Notes under the pieces: model-generated | Seen by the model: only the letters and a program-made list of their open reading frames with translations | Told to the model about the DNA's origin: nothing | Databases searched by the model: none | Shown here: positions 1-11,106 of the stretch, piece by piece | How positions within the stretch are numbered: the first letter of the stretch is position 1 | Layout: every line of letters begins with the position of its first letter | Translations under genes and position numbers: made by a program | Assembly: GCA_029216955.1 (NCBI GenBank) | Contig: JANAVB010029819.1 | Coordinates: forward strand, 36,809,331-36,873,330 | Length of the DNA stretch: 64,000 bases | Origin: Iris pallida | Lineage: Eukaryota; Streptophyta; Magnoliopsida; Asparagales; Iridaceae | Direction: 5' to 3'

Positions 1-236
1 TTCATCAAAATCAAGTTCAATAACAGGAAGTAAAGATAAATCAAATCAGGGAAAAACAGATTTCAAATCGAAGTTAAAATAAGATTCTTAAGGGTCGTCC
101 CAGGAATCTCTCAAAGAGGCCTAACTGTGATTGAGTACCTTCAAAAATATATCTTAATCCTACTGCAGGCTGTAGTGGTACTCTAGTTCGAATACCACTA
201 CACATACTCGACCTGCATGGGCCACCACTAAAAATG
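1..236 (-). mobile_element. 5' internal leader of a minus-strand Ty3/gypsy element
   Basis: Non-coding. Read on the minus strand it follows directly after the LTR at 237-3753. It carries the same leader box (TGGTGGCCCATGCAGGTC) found after two other LTRs in this window (18514-18531 and 25892-25909). The rest of the element, including gag-pol, would lie left of base 1. The orientation is inferred from that shared box and from the LTR end. Confidence 0.55.
210..227 (-). promoter_or_regulatory. Conserved post-LTR leader box, candidate primer-binding site
   Basis: Minus-strand TGGTGGCCCATGCAGGTC lies about 9 bases inside the LTR end. It begins with TGG, as a tRNA primer site must in order to pair with CCA. 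The same 18-mer, with one change in one copy, sits at the same distance from the LTR at 18514 and 25909. It is not the usual TGGTATCAGAGC. The priming role is inferred. Confidence 0.45.
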
Positions 237-865
237 TGTCACGACCCACACCCTAGAGTAAGGGCACGAGAACGTAACAACGCCCAGCCTACGCCGCAGT
301 GTCGGCGGCAGAACGCTGTCCTAGGTCTCATGCATCTAACAGTACAAGGCCAAGCAGTTTATACTCCCCGAATGGGGGTGACATGGCAGAATGTAAACTC
401 AATCACATCTAAGGTAGAGCATAATGGTAGATAGATAAAACATGAAATCCAAAGAGATACAGCAGATAGAAGTCTAAGTGTCTAAGATACAAACTCAGAA
501 TACATCTCAAAACTCAACTACAATAATCCATAAATACAACTCAAGACGACAGAAAATAAACCATAAGAAAATCCTAGCTATCTATGCAACCTCTACTGTG
601 TCTCCTCTAGGTTAGCAGGCAATCCCAGGCTATTTGTAAAATTTATCAACAGGTCCAGTCAGGACAGGAGCGAGCACAATACATCTCAACAGTTCATAGC
701 AGGTTAGAAAATATAATCATACAGTAAAGTAAGATATAGATACTGAAGGAAATACAGTATGTAAACAGAGAGAGAGAGCTGTAATAGAAATATCTACTAT
801 ACATAGAGAACTAATAGTGACTAGTGAGTCAGAGTAAAATATAAACATGTGAATGGCATAGGAGA

Positions 866-1130
866 TTCATGACTACAGCTAAGAGAGTGATTCATGACTA
901 CAGTTACTTGGATAATATTCACATGTCTATTTCTACTCCCCCATCCCCAATCAATACACAAAGATCTGTTCAAGTTATGTTAAGATTCATGAAACTTCAC
1001 ATGGCTCGTAAAATGAGTGATACGTGAAGGTGATTCATGATGGCTCTGTGAACATGAGAGTACATGTGTCACAAGCGATTCGTGAATCAGAGGAAGCATA
1101 GAGATACGTGATGATTCATGAAACGCACAA
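866..1130. repeat. Cluster of GATTCATGA motifs inside LTR
   Basis: GATTCATGA or a close variant occurs about six times (near 866, 889, 984, 1031, 1080 and 1115), mixed with TACGTGA and TTCATGA pieces. It is a short-motif cluster within the LTR with no fixed period. Confidence 0.55.
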
Positions 1131-2844
1131 AACATACAGTATCCGATGCTCCCAAGGGAATAACATCTCATGAAAAGATCCATATAGTACCAATCCATGT
1201 GACCAACGTTACAGTATCAAGTAAAGTAATTTAAAGCAGGAAAATAATTCTAAACAGGATATGAAATGATCAGAGAATATACTCGTATGATATCTGAATG
1301 TCCAAGGTAAAGATACTGTCCGAGAAGAGGTGTCTGGCTCCTAATTGGAACAGCACAAGTCACAACATGTCCAGAAGGGTAATATAAAGCACTACAATGC
1401 ATTCTACATGAATCTAGGTCAAACTAGGCCAAAGTTAACCCTTGGTCAACTCTGGTCAACTGCACTAGTCAAACTAGGTCATATCCTAACCCAGCAAGTC
1501 TTACTAGGCCTAACCAAGACTATCGTAGCAAGCACACATCAATACAAGGCTATACAAGCCAACATACGCCCAACTCTATATAGCATGCAATTATTCAATA
1601 CTTAAATAGGCAAGAATTCACATTGGATATACACTAGGTAATCTATTACTTTAAACTATATATGTCTACACATATATACACATGCATATATTGGTATTCA
1701 ACATTAGGTCTATAATCATGGCATTTCAAATGGTTATATAAACTTATATATTACAACACAATATGCTAACATATATATAATATACATACATAGCTAAGTT
1801 AACTGTATTCATAAATACTTATTTAAGAGGCTATGTGTGTGTATGTGAACATGGCAAAGGGGCAAGTGAGGGTTAAATGGGCATACATAGTGTATACATA
1901 TCAAAGAGTGTCAAAGTGTAAGTGAACAAAGTGTCAAGTGTGATAGTGTCTACATAGTGTAAGGGGTACATGAGGTAATATAGGATTTGTGTTAACATAG
2001 AACATTACATCTCATTAGCTTGTATATTGCATACATTACATCTATTATTACATTACATTCATGCTTGCATTCATTCATCATTCATTTATTCTCTTGCACT
2101 ACTATATGCACCATACATTACATACTATGGAACCTACATATTTATTACAAGCCATACGTATACATGCTTACATTAGATAGGATACTTACACCTCATACAT
2201 CATTTATTTAAACATTTACTCATGCTTGCATTCTCTATTTAATTACATAATGTATATACATTAACATGGGTTAAAATCAAATAGAACATTATATTAAACA
2301 CAAGGGTGCACAAAATGCATATGCCGAATAGTAACTCCTACTAATAATCAATACTATACCATCTCAGCATGAATTAAAATCTAGGATTAAAGTATGTTAT
2401 AGATCTATGTGTTAGCTTTCCGAAACTTTAAACGGATCGCGTTTTCGTTTCCGTAAACTCCCGGAATCGCGAAAACACCGAGAACGCGTTTGTCTTTCGT
2501 ACAGCTGACACTCAAATACTTTTCCAGAAAGTTACAGAAAGAATTAGGCCTATTAATATATGTTTTTGGAAAGCTAACTTCAATACACTTCTTTTAAAAA
2601 AACGGGAGATTAAACCGAGCTTTGAGTCAGAAGTTATGACATTTCTAAATTAGGGCTGAAATTAAAAACGTGGATAAAAATCATGACGGATTTGGGTAGT
2701 TTGAGACAAAAGAAACACAAGTATATAACATAATATATCAAGAAGTCACTCTCTACACTAATATATATATATATGAGACACTATAGAACACATCTCCAAT
2801 ACAAAAATATGAGATTAAACATGTAATAATTAATTCATACATAA

Positions 2845-3565
2845 CAACAACACATAGTGTGTCCAAATTTGGGATTTTCCCACATGGACACAACCACAAC
2901 ACAAAGGACACTCCTATGACCTCCAAATGGACACGAAATGGACACAAATGGAGATACAACCATGGGGGTCATTCCTATGGGTTCAAAATAGACCTATATG
3001 CATGAGAAAATGAAAAGGAGAAGGGATTTATACCTCCCGGTAGATCGAATCGAAGAAATGCAACAGGGGCTTAAACATGATAATTAGGATCCATCTAATC
3101 ATTTAAACATAATTTAAATCATTTAAAATTGATTTACACAACAGCACATAATCCAGAACACACGCACACCAGTGTTAGCCCCGTGCACACTAAATAACGT
3201 GTCCGACACGACACGAGGACTCGTAAAACTTTACGAGCCTCGTGTCAGACAGTGCCCCAACCACTGTGTCAAACATCAGGTGTTGAAGTGGCGTGTGCAC
3301 TGCACAGCAAGCCCCGAGTAGCAGGGCACGCACAGTGCCGCGCGCGTGCACACACACCCGCATGTTCCCGTGTCCCCCGTGACCCGACACGACACGAAAA
3401 CCACACTCAGACACTAGAAACTCATAAGCGACATCAAAACCCTAAATCCTATTCAATTACATTCCTAAAAATCAATCGAAATGCTCTTTGGGGCATTTCA
3501 TCAAACACAAGCACCATGTCACTGATACGTGTCCAATTAGGACACGAATTGGACACAAAACTTAG
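2845..3565. repeat. GTGTC/GACAC motif swarm around the LTR promoter
   Basis: At least fifteen GTGTC or GACAC words, many as GGACAC or GTGTCC and some as the doublet GACACGACACG, lie on both sides of the minus-strand TATA box at 3026-3034. Spacing is irregular and both orientations occur. This differs from a simple tandem repeat. Confidence 0.6.
3026..3034 (-). promoter_or_regulatory. TATA box of the LTR (minus)
   Basis: Minus-strand GGTATAAATCC is the best TATA-type element in the 237-3753 LTR. It places U3 at about 3040-3753. Function is inferred from sequence only. Confidence 0.4.
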
Positions 3566-3785
3566 GGTTAGCTATTCCTACAGCTAGGTTAGGGCTAGGG
3601 CATCCTAGTAATAATTTTCAACAGAATCTAAATGCAATAGAAAGAGATATACCTATAGGTGAACAATGGTTCAAAATTCCCAAATGGGAAGAGCTCCACA
3701 AACCACTAAACTTCCTCAAATTGCGTGTTCCCTGAAAATACTCCATAATAACAGCAAGTAGACTATTATTAGGTTCTATTGCAAT

Positions 3786-4786
3786 TTGTTTGAAAGAAAT
3801 TGGAGTAGAAATAGATTTACAATTATATCATTAGCCTATATTATTAACATAGTCGAAACTAAATTTATGTGCAGTGATAATGTATACCAATACTTTCCAA
3901 CTGCTCCAGAAGATTGTAAAATAAGAAGAAGAAACAATGATGTTACCTTGATCTTTAATGCTAAAGAAGTACAAGACATATTAAATATGGAAGAAATAGA
4001 GGCCAATGTTATGAACTTCACAATAAAGATTATGAACGAACTACAAGCCGATACAAGACGTACCATTCAGTCAAGCTCCCAGGGTGCACAATGTAAATGG
4101 TTTGCAATCATGATGCCCCATTCATTGGTAAGAATTAAAACTGAAAAATAAATATTAATGTGTACACCTACTAATATTGTTGTAAAAAACTAACTCATGA
4201 TATTATTTTTTGTTTTTTGTTTTTTGTTTTTTTTTCTTCTGGAAAACAGCGTACCGTTCAGTTTGTCGATGTAGTACAACCAACATCTGGAGCAATGTAC
4301 AATTTCAAAGCTGAAATAGAAGATTTTATCATGGAGTTGGAGGATGACATCGAATGGCTATTCGTGCCACTCTTCCATGAAGAGAATAAACACTATACAC
4401 TGCTGGCATTCAACTTCAGCTCCTATGTTTGGACACACTACAACTCATTACGAAAAAACACGGGCGCTAAGGAAATCAAGGATACAAAATACATGAAGAG
4501 TAAAACTGAGCCAATTGTAATGAAGAAGATTGCATTGATGAGGGAGAAAATCCCAGCAATTCAGGAATATGAAACAACAGAGCTCAAGGTTTGTAAAGAT
4601 TGCCCACAGCAACTATCACCCAGCTGCCTGCTGTATGTTGTGTATTATATTGAAAACTTGGCGAAAGCTCCATTTGATTTACAAAAGAAAACAAACAAAG
4701 TAGTTCACGATATTATTGTAAAGAGCAGGTTAACTTTGGTTAAACTTTTGCTTATGGGTGACTGTGCAATTCCTTTTGTATCATAA
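3786..4786 (+). CDS. ULP1-like (C48) cysteine protease of a MULE, 5' exons missing
   Basis: Two exons are visible. Exon 1 ends at 4127 and the intron is 4128-4249 (donor GTAAGA, pyrimidine-rich acceptor ending ACAG). Splicing joins MMPHSL to RTVQFVDVV in frame. Exon 2 has the C48 core: WLFVPLF, then His in KHYTLL, then HYNSL where the family usually has DSL, then Gln in CPQQL and Cys in SPSCLLYVVYY (the family has DCG). The catalytic Cys, His and Gln are therefore kept, but the Asp is Asn. ULP1 enzymes remove SUMO, and MULE-borne copies are a known class whose function is mostly unknown. The start at 3786 is only the first Met in the open frame. Upstream exons, where a DUF1985-like region would be expected, are cut off by the adjacent LTR. 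It runs toward the transposase, with the motif swarm between them. Confidence 0.7.
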
Positions 4787-4967
4787 AATAAAATGACAAT
4801 ATAAATTGGCTAAAAAATTCCTTATATATATTCTGTCTGTCAGGTTTTTTTTGTAATGTATTTGTTGTCCTTTGTAATGAAACTCAAATTTTTGACTAAT
4901 TTACATTGTTCTATATATGTAAATCTGTTTTGTTAAAGTTCTGTTGTTTGATTCTGTGTTAAAATAC
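4787..4967. other. 3' flank of the ULP1-like gene
   Basis: AT-rich, with an AAAATAAAATG run right after the stop that could act as a poly(A) signal. It leads into the motif array. No further gene is visible. Confidence 0.4.
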
Positions 4968-6060
4968 ACGAAGAATGACATTTTCTTTGTATTTTGACCT
5001 AGAAATGGCCATTCTCCGTGTGTTTTAGACACGGAGAATGTCATTCTCCGTGTATTTTGACACGGAGAATGATCATTCTTCGTATTAATACACACGGATA
5101 ATGTCATTCTCCGTGTTAAAATATACGGAGAATGACATTTTCTGTTTATTTTGACCTAGAAATATCATTCTCCGTGTATCTAACACGGATATTGATCATT
5201 CTCCGTGTTAAAGTAAACGGAGAATGACCATTCTCCGTGTTAAAATACACGAAGAATATCATTCTCCGTGTATTTTGACACGGAGAATGGTCATTCTCCG
5301 TTTATCTAACACGGAGAATGTTCATCCTCCGTGTTAAAATACATGGAGAATGACATTCTGTGTATTAACATAGTGTGTTAGCATAGTGTGCAGGAAGCTG
5401 ATTCTTCACGTGGGCGTATATGCCATTGTGGGCGCATACAACGCAATGGGCGCATGGACGCATACAACAAGTGAGCGCATAGGAAGTGGCCCGTACCTAT
5501 AAATGGCCATTCTCCGTTTAACTAAAACGGAGAATGATCATTCTCCGTGTCAAAATACACGGAGAATGATATTCTCCGTATACTTTAACACGGAGAATGA
5601 ACATTCTCCGTTTACTTTTACACGGAGAATGACATTTTCTGTGTATTTTGACCTATAAATGACCATTCTCCGTATTTCTAATCATTCTCCGTGTTAATAT
5701 ACACGGAGAATGTAATTCTCCGTGTTAAAATACACGGAGAATGTCATTTTCCCTTGTATTTTGACCTAGAAATGACCATTCTCCGTGTGTCTAACACGGA
5801 GAATGCAATTCTCCGTGTTAAATTAAACGAAGAATGTTATTATCCATGTTAAATTACACGGAGAATGTTATTCTCCGTGTTAAAATACACGGAGAATGAC
5901 ATTCTTCTTGTATTTTGACCTATAAATGGCAATTCTCCGTGTATTAACACGGGGAATGAACATTCTCCGTGTCAAAATATACGGAGAATATCATTCTCCG
6001 TGTAATTTTACACGGAGAATGCCCTTTCTGTGTATTTCGAGGATGACATTTTCTGTGTAG
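4968..6060. repeat. Palindromic motif swarm ATTCTCCGTGT / ACACGGAGAAT (array 1)
   Basis: I count about 38 exact copies of ATTCTCCGT or its reverse complement, usually alternating so that each pair forms a short hairpin (CATTCTCCGTGT, a 4-8 base loop, ACACGGAGAATG). Pairs repeat every 25-32 bases, with occasional longer TTTTGACCTAGAAATG spacers. A non-motif gap at 5360-5500 holds about five GGGCGCATA-like words. The array lies between the two convergent MULE genes. Degenerate copies (ATTCTTCGT, ATTATCCGT) show decay. Confidence 0.9.
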
Positions 6061-6434
6061 TTAATATATACATTGTTCTATATGTAAATCTGTTTTGTTA
6101 AATTTCTATTATTTGATTCTGTGTTAAAAAATACAGAAAACATGAACTAAAAATGTTCGTTAATTGAACATGAAGAATAGTCATTTTCATGGATATATAT
6201 TTTTAACATATAAATGTAATGCTTGGAATGATCATTCTCCATGTTAAATCATGGAGAATGGTCATTCAATGCATTATAAAATCAGAGAGTATAACGGATA
6301 ATAAGTTCTTATGCTGTTAATATATATGTGAAACATCAAATATGCAGAGTTCAAACTATTACCATTGATATCAAAAAATGTAAGATATGTATTCAAAAAA
6401 CAATTATATAAAAGAAGGAATATATGTGTATGTA
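6061..6434. other. AT-rich 3' flank of the transposase
   Basis: No gene is visible. Two weak swarm copies (CATTCTCCATG and CATGGAGAATG) occur near 6230-6260. This is the likely 3' untranslated and polyadenylation region of the transposase transcript. Confidence 0.4.
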
Positions 6435-7240
6435 TTAACGAGGGGGCGCTGCCCCCTCGACCACCGTAGCAGCACGTGGAGGCAGAGGACAAGTGGTGCG
6501 ATTGTGATTGCATAATTCAAAACAATTTTGGCACCTTATCTTTCTCTTCTCTTTTCTCTTGTTCTCATATTTGCTCTTATAACGGTCCGCTTTTGGTCGT
6601 CCAGGACCACGTTTCGGAATAGGGGGTAGAACAACATCAGTGAAATTATTTTCAAACTGTTTTTTACAATCTGGAAATAGACGAATAGCACATGAATATA
6701 ACTTCCGGTAATAATCTGATGTCCAATACTGCTCCACAAAGTCATAAATAGATTTATCTGAACCAACTCTGATGCATTGTATTGCATGGTTGCATGGGAA
6801 TTCATATACCTTCCATCTACGACAACTACAATGACAATCAAGAAGATTAACCATGTGAGAGAAAGTATCTACGATCACCTCAAATTCAAAATCACCGGAC
6901 CGATATACCCTATAACACATGCCATCATCTGTAAGCTGCTTCAGCATATCCTCAGCGTATGGAGTCAATTTGCTATTCAAACCAATTGCATCCTTGTGGC
7001 GATCTGAAATCATCTTCATCATCTTCACACGGATGACATTTACAATTACTGATATAGGCAATTTCTTCTCAGCCTTTATCCATGCATTGAATGACTCTGC
7101 ACAACTAGAAGCAACCTCCCTGTATCTACATCCCGGGAAGAATACGTTTGACCAGTGTTCAGGTTTTTGTTTATTCATCCAATTCACAACATGACCATAA
7201 TTCAGATCATAAATCTTCTTGATTGCTTGTCTATACCCAC

Positions 7241-7779
7241 CTTTATACAAAAAAACAAATAATTAATAAAGAATTAGGTCAATTCACAAAATTATTAAAA
7301 ATAAGTGCATTCTTCGTATTTAAAATAAAGATAATAGTCATTCTCCGTTCAAAAGCTAATAGAGAATGATATTCTCCGTTCTATGCAGGACGGAGAATGG
7401 TCATTCTCCGTGTGACGAAAACGAAGAATGAACATTATCCGTACTATACAAGATGGATAATACCATTCTCCGTTCAAAAGCTAACGGAGAATGATATTCT
7501 CCGTTCTATGCAAGACGGGTAATGGTCATTCTCCGTGTGACGGAAATGGAGAATGAACATTATCCATACTATGCAAGACGGATAATACCATTCTCCGTTC
7601 AAAAGCTAACGGAGAATGATATTCTCCGTTCTATGCAGGATGGAGAATGGTCATTATCCGTCTAATACATACGGAGAATGACTATTCTCCGTCTTATTGA
7701 CGTGGAGAATGGTCATTCTCCGTGTTAAATTAATGGTAAATGCATAGAAAATGTGCATATATCTGTCTCATTAACACAC
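7241..7779 (-). repeat. Transposase intron filled with the ATTCTCCGT swarm (array 2)
   Basis: This 539-base intron lies inside the transposase. Between about 7330 and 7735 it holds about 14 exact ATTCTCCGT/ACGGAGAAT words. Within it a unit of about 125 bases recurs about three times (starting near 7339, 7464 and 7589), marked by CATTCTCCGTTCAAAAGCTA and TTCTATGCA. I saw no exact motif in the flanking exons. Confidence 0.8.
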
Positions 7780-8809
7780 CTGGAGTTAGAGCATATACTG
7801 CTTGCCTCCAAGCTTCAAGTACATGCGGATACACTCTTTCATTTTCTTTCTCTTTCAGCGGTATGTTATTCTTCATGTGATAATAGCAATAGCTATGGTA
7901 ATCATTAGGAAACACTTTAGGGACTTCAGAAACTAGACCGGTGCCTTGATTCGAAAGAAAAACAATACGCCTACTACATCCAACAACATTCTTTAGATTT
8001 CTAAGGAACCATTCCCAATTGTCACCATCTTCGCCTGAGACTATACCGTATACAAGAGGGTAGAACTGTTGGTTACCATTCTTCGCTGTAGCAGACATCA
8101 AACATCCTCTAAACCTCCCTGTAAGGAAAGTAGCATCCAAATATAGCATTGGGTGACAATATTGAAAGCCTTCTACGCAAGCCCCATATGAAAGAAAAAG
8201 CCGCTCAAACCTCATTGATGAATCATCTTTCTGGAAGTCGATAACGGAACCATTATTGGTTTCCTTTACCTTGTTGACATACCAACACAAGTCACTGTAA
8301 GATCTAACATCATCTCCGTACATTTCCTAGTGCACCAGCCTAATTCTGTGGCATGCCTGTCCATATGTAACAGATAAACCGTAGTCGACCTTGAAATCAT
8401 CGACAACAGATTTTGCAGACTTTTTAGGATGCATCCGAACAATGTCACTAACCAAACTTTTTACAAACTTCGCTGGAACAACCAGATTACCTTTATCCAT
8501 ATAGCCAGCTCCACAATTATGTTCTCCCACATACCTCTTCACCTCAAAAATTTGATTATCTTTCGAAATAGATATAGCATGGAAGCTCCACAAACAAGCA
8601 TGTGTCTTGTAATTCTTACAGCAAACAGTATACCTCCCCGGCTCAGATTTCAAAATGTGGAATGGATGACGAGATTCAAAACATACCTTTCTAACAGCAT
8701 TCCTAACTTCTTCAACACCATTTAGAAAAATCTGACCAACACCAGTAATTGATCCAGGCCACATATCCGATTTCCTTTTCTTCATTGTCTCAGTTGAGCC
8801 CTCATAAAA

Positions 8810-8812
8810 TTA
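8810..8812 (-). other. In-frame nonsense codon in transposase
   Basis: A TAA separates the N-terminal part (ending KDKRVV) from the DNA-binding part without a phase change. A very short intron is an alternative but unlikely explanation. Confidence 0.6.
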
Positions 8813-9203
8813 TACTACTCGTTTGTCCTTTACAGTAGGAGAACATCTACTCAAAGAACTAGAGGAGGAAGACGAAGGTCCCATGTGAAAGCTTTGACAA
8901 GAAAAAGATGTTGATGAAGGACATGGAGAGTATATTTGCTCCACAAATAGATCAAAACTCACATCATGAGTACCGTTAAAACCACCAACCAATGAGCGAA
9001 GCCAAAAATCACTTTCAACATACAGTTCAGTCCCATCAGAGTGCAAAAACCTGAAACGGAAGGAAAGTAGATCCAAAGAAGTCCATCGATCGTACACTTT
9101 AATCTTTAAAAAATCCACGATACTTTCATGTATGACACGGCAGGAAACTATGTCTCCCTTGAAACAAATGTTAACTAAACAACTTGATTCCATACCTTCC
9201 CCT

Positions 9204-9661
9204 CTGATAACATAAAAACATAAGAGGTCACAAATAGAACAATAAAATTGTCGTCTAATAATGATTATTTTCCGTCTAGGAGAATAAATATTCTCCGTTC
9301 GAAACTAACTTATAATGATCATTCTCCGTCTAAAGTAAAATGGAGAATGACATTCTCCGTCTAAAACACACGGAGAATAGACATTCTCCGTCCAAATATA
9401 ACGGAGAATGATTATTATCTGTCTGTAACTTATGGATAATGCTCATTATCCGTATAAAAACATACAAATAATGATCTTTCTTATAAGTAATTGTCATTCT
9501 CCGTTAAAATATAACGGAGAATGCTATTCGCACAAAATAACAAGATTAAATATCTCTCTAACATTTTCTAAGTTAATAATCTTCATAACAAATTCAAATT
9601 CAGCATAAATTTTGAGATATACGAAGCTGATGGATGAATTTCTACAGATCTGAACTCTCAC
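9204..9661 (-). repeat. Putative 5'-UTR intron with ATTCTCCGT swarm (array 3)
   Basis: Plausible splice signals on minus are AAATAAG/GTGAGAG (donor at 9661) and TTATCAG/AGG (acceptor at 9204), 11 bases before the transposase ATG at 9193. Between 9270 and 9530 there are about eight exact swarm words plus degenerate ones. The splicing is inferred; the motifs are seen directly. Confidence 0.55.
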
Positions 9662-10140
9662 CTTATTTTAAGATCTATAAAAAGAAAAAAAGAAGATCTT
9701 CGCTCCACAATTGACCTAATCGCCGAAAACCACGAAGATGATGATGATGATGATGATCGATGATGATGAAGGATGATCGACGTTCGACTGACGAAAACCA
9801 CAGTGAACTACGAACGATTTTGCGATCTCTGATAAAGATGATATCAATGGATTTCAAATTTCTCGTGAAGAAGAAGAATACGAATTTCCCAATCCAAATA
9901 TGAGTTTGTGAATTCAAAATTATATATAGATGTCCAAATTTGCACGAAGGGGTATTTTTGGAACTATGATAATGGAAAATTTTGTAAATACAGAGCATCT
10001 AGAGAGAATCTTGAAATATTTAACGTGGAAATACTTAATTCTGGGTATTTCATAAAAATAATCCAGCGGGTGGGTATTTCATAAAAGCCCACCCCGAAAT
10101 TGGGTTTTTCAGCAATTTCCAGTTTCATAAATTTTCCCAT
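9662..10140 (-). promoter_or_regulatory. MULE right end and transposase promoter region
   Basis: A minus-strand TATA-like TCTATATATA lies at 9920-9930, upstream of the inferred 5'-UTR exon. A (GAT)n microsatellite lies at 9736-9770. From 9950 outward, GGGTATTTTTGG, GGGTATTTCATAAAA (twice) and GGGTTTTTCAGC are subterminal repeats of MULE style, ending near 10140. No gene is visible. Confidence 0.5.
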
Positions 10141-10255
10141 TCATTTATTTTATAGTATATTCTTTGAACATGGGAAAATATATTACAAATACATGTCACA
10201 TACTTACATAAAAGCATATATGTACGTATAGCACAAGTATATATAATATTACTAA

Positions 10256-10828
10256 TTAAACCACAATCTTCCTGTTGAATATCCAACTAAAAGGGACAAT
10301 AGTTGAGGATGAGGAGTTCTTCTTCTTCTTCTTCTTCCTCTCGTCCATCTTCCTGAACCTATCAGCCAGCCCACACACATACTCTTGTGCATCCCTCCCC
10401 TCGCTCGACAGTCCGCTCGCGATGTTCTCCACATCCCACCGCTTCACTAAGAACTCAACATTGTCCGCATAGTCCTTGGTGGTATAGATACCGACGTTCT
10501 GAGCAACTGCGGAGTAATGGGGGAAGAGCTCGTGGTCCTGGCCATCGAACATGAACACCGCGGGCATCGCGATCTTCCTCCTCATCATGTTCGCGAATGC
10601 AAGCATCATCGCGTCTGGGTCGACCTCGAATAGCTTTTCCACGACCTTGATGTAGGCGAACTCGTGTCGCTTCTCATCCGCGGCGATGAGGCTGCATATC
10701 TTGGCGAGGGCTATGTCTCCATGGCCCTTGGCGTGTCGGGCAGTGTTCCCGTGGGAGATGAAGGTTGCTCTCTCTTGGAAGGAGGTGTAAATGAAGCCAC
10801 AGTATGGGTTGTTGTACGCTCCAACATT
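10256..10828 (-). CDS. Stearoyl/acyl-ACP desaturase, last exon
   Basis: This plastid stroma enzyme introduces a cis double bond into acyl-ACP using ferredoxin and a diiron centre. The exon is open for 190 codons from a clean acceptor (CGTTCTCAG/AATGTT, minus) to the stop. It contains [17 protein letters not shown], with a diiron Glu in QER, and DEKRHE, which supplies the next Glu and His ligands. Further on are [40 protein letters not shown] and the C-terminal [10 protein letters not shown], all in family order. It covers about half of the usual 360-400 residues; the transit peptide and first ligands are on upstream exons not seen in this window. A GAA/AAG microsatellite encodes an unusual run of six Lys near the C-terminus. 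There is no frameshift or stop, so it may be a live gene split by transposons or a recent fragment. Confidence 0.88.
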   Translation of the reverse strand, partial: NVGAYNNPYCGFIYTSFQERATFISHGNTARHAKGHGDIALAKICSLIAADEKRHEFAYIKVVEKLFEVDPDAMMLAFANMMRRKIAMPAVFMFDGQDHELFPHYSAVAQNVGIYTTKDYADNVEFLVKRWDVENIASGLSSEGRDAQEYVCGLADRFRKMDERKKKKKKNSSSSTIVPFSWIFNRKIVV

Positions 10829-11050
10829 CTGAGAACGTACAAGAATTTAATTCACGATAGAAAGAATAATTATGGGTGCAACTTGGGCGGGCTAAATCCG
10901 AGTCCGATCGGATAAACCCGTTAATGGATTGGATTAGGGTTGAAATACTCGGGTTCGGACTCAGGTTTGGGTTCAAATATTTGAACCCGATCATAAATTG
11001 GGTTGGGCTCGGGTTCATATGCCGGGTTACCCGAGGAACCCGAAACCCGA

Positions 11051-11106
<56 letters not shown>

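Larger units (their letters stand above)
237..3753 (-). mobile_element. Long LTR (5' LTR) of minus-strand Ty3/gypsy element
   Basis: The plus-strand start TGTCACGACCCACACC is the reverse complement of an LTR end of the type GGGTCGTGACA. This matches the TGTAACG..CGTTACA style ends of the other gypsy LTRs here. No gene is visible. The middle (2400-2700) is typical long-LTR sequence. A minus-strand TATA box lies at 3026-3034. The right end is uncertain: 3753 is chosen because a TGTTATTATGG start on minus would lie there, just before MULE sequence begins. Length is about 3.5 kb. Confidence 0.5.
6435..9193 (-). pseudogene. MURA-type MULE transposase, inactivated
   Basis: Read on minus from 9193. 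The N-terminal part (9193-8813) is followed by the MuDR DNA-binding region (8785-8330: FESRHPFHI, CKNYKTHACLW, GEHNCGAG). The MULE catalytic domain (8323-7780) has LYLDATFLTG with the first Asp, but FLSNQGTGL where the second catalytic Asp should be, and CYYHMKNN. An intron (7241-7779; CCAG/GTGTGT to ATAAAG/GTGGG) precedes exon 2. Exon 2 has the third acidic residue (SSCAESFN), a SWIM zinc finger (CHCSCRRW...PCNHAI), an AT-hook-like RGPGRPK and a C-terminal zinc knuckle (CQNCFELCNHNRTTC, one residue longer than usual). In-frame stops at 8810-8812 (TAA) and 8327-8329 (TAG), plus Asp-to-Asn, make this copy dead. The open frames on both sides of each stop are in the same phase. Confidence 0.85.
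3754..10140. mobile_element. MULE (Mutator-like) DNA transposon with ULP1-like gene, left end missing
   Basis: The element holds a ULP1-like protease gene on + (3786-4786) and a MURA-type transposase on - (6435-9193), facing each other. The right terminal region (about 9950-10140) has repeated GGGTATTT/TTTCATAAA words typical of plant MULE ends. The outer end lies near 10140 (TTTCATAAATTTTCCC). No matching left terminal repeat is present, because an LTR retrotransposon abuts the left side. Gene content fits Kaonashi (KI-MULE) and VANDAL-type MULEs, which carry C48 protease genes. All spacers and introns hold the ATTCTCCGT motif swarm. Confidence 0.75.

Noticed and set aside
980..1198. 72-aa minus frame rich in FHESS
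   Set aside because: Translation of the TTCATGA motif cluster in an LTR.
4968..6060. CRISPR-like array of regularly spaced palindromic repeats
   Set aside because: Repeats alternate in orientation, spacers are 4-20 bases and not unique, the setting is a plant transposon, and no cas genes are present.
9675..9998. 107-aa minus frame with poly-His
   Set aside because: The poly-His comes from a (GAT)n microsatellite; it lies in the MULE promoter/leader and has no recognisable domain.
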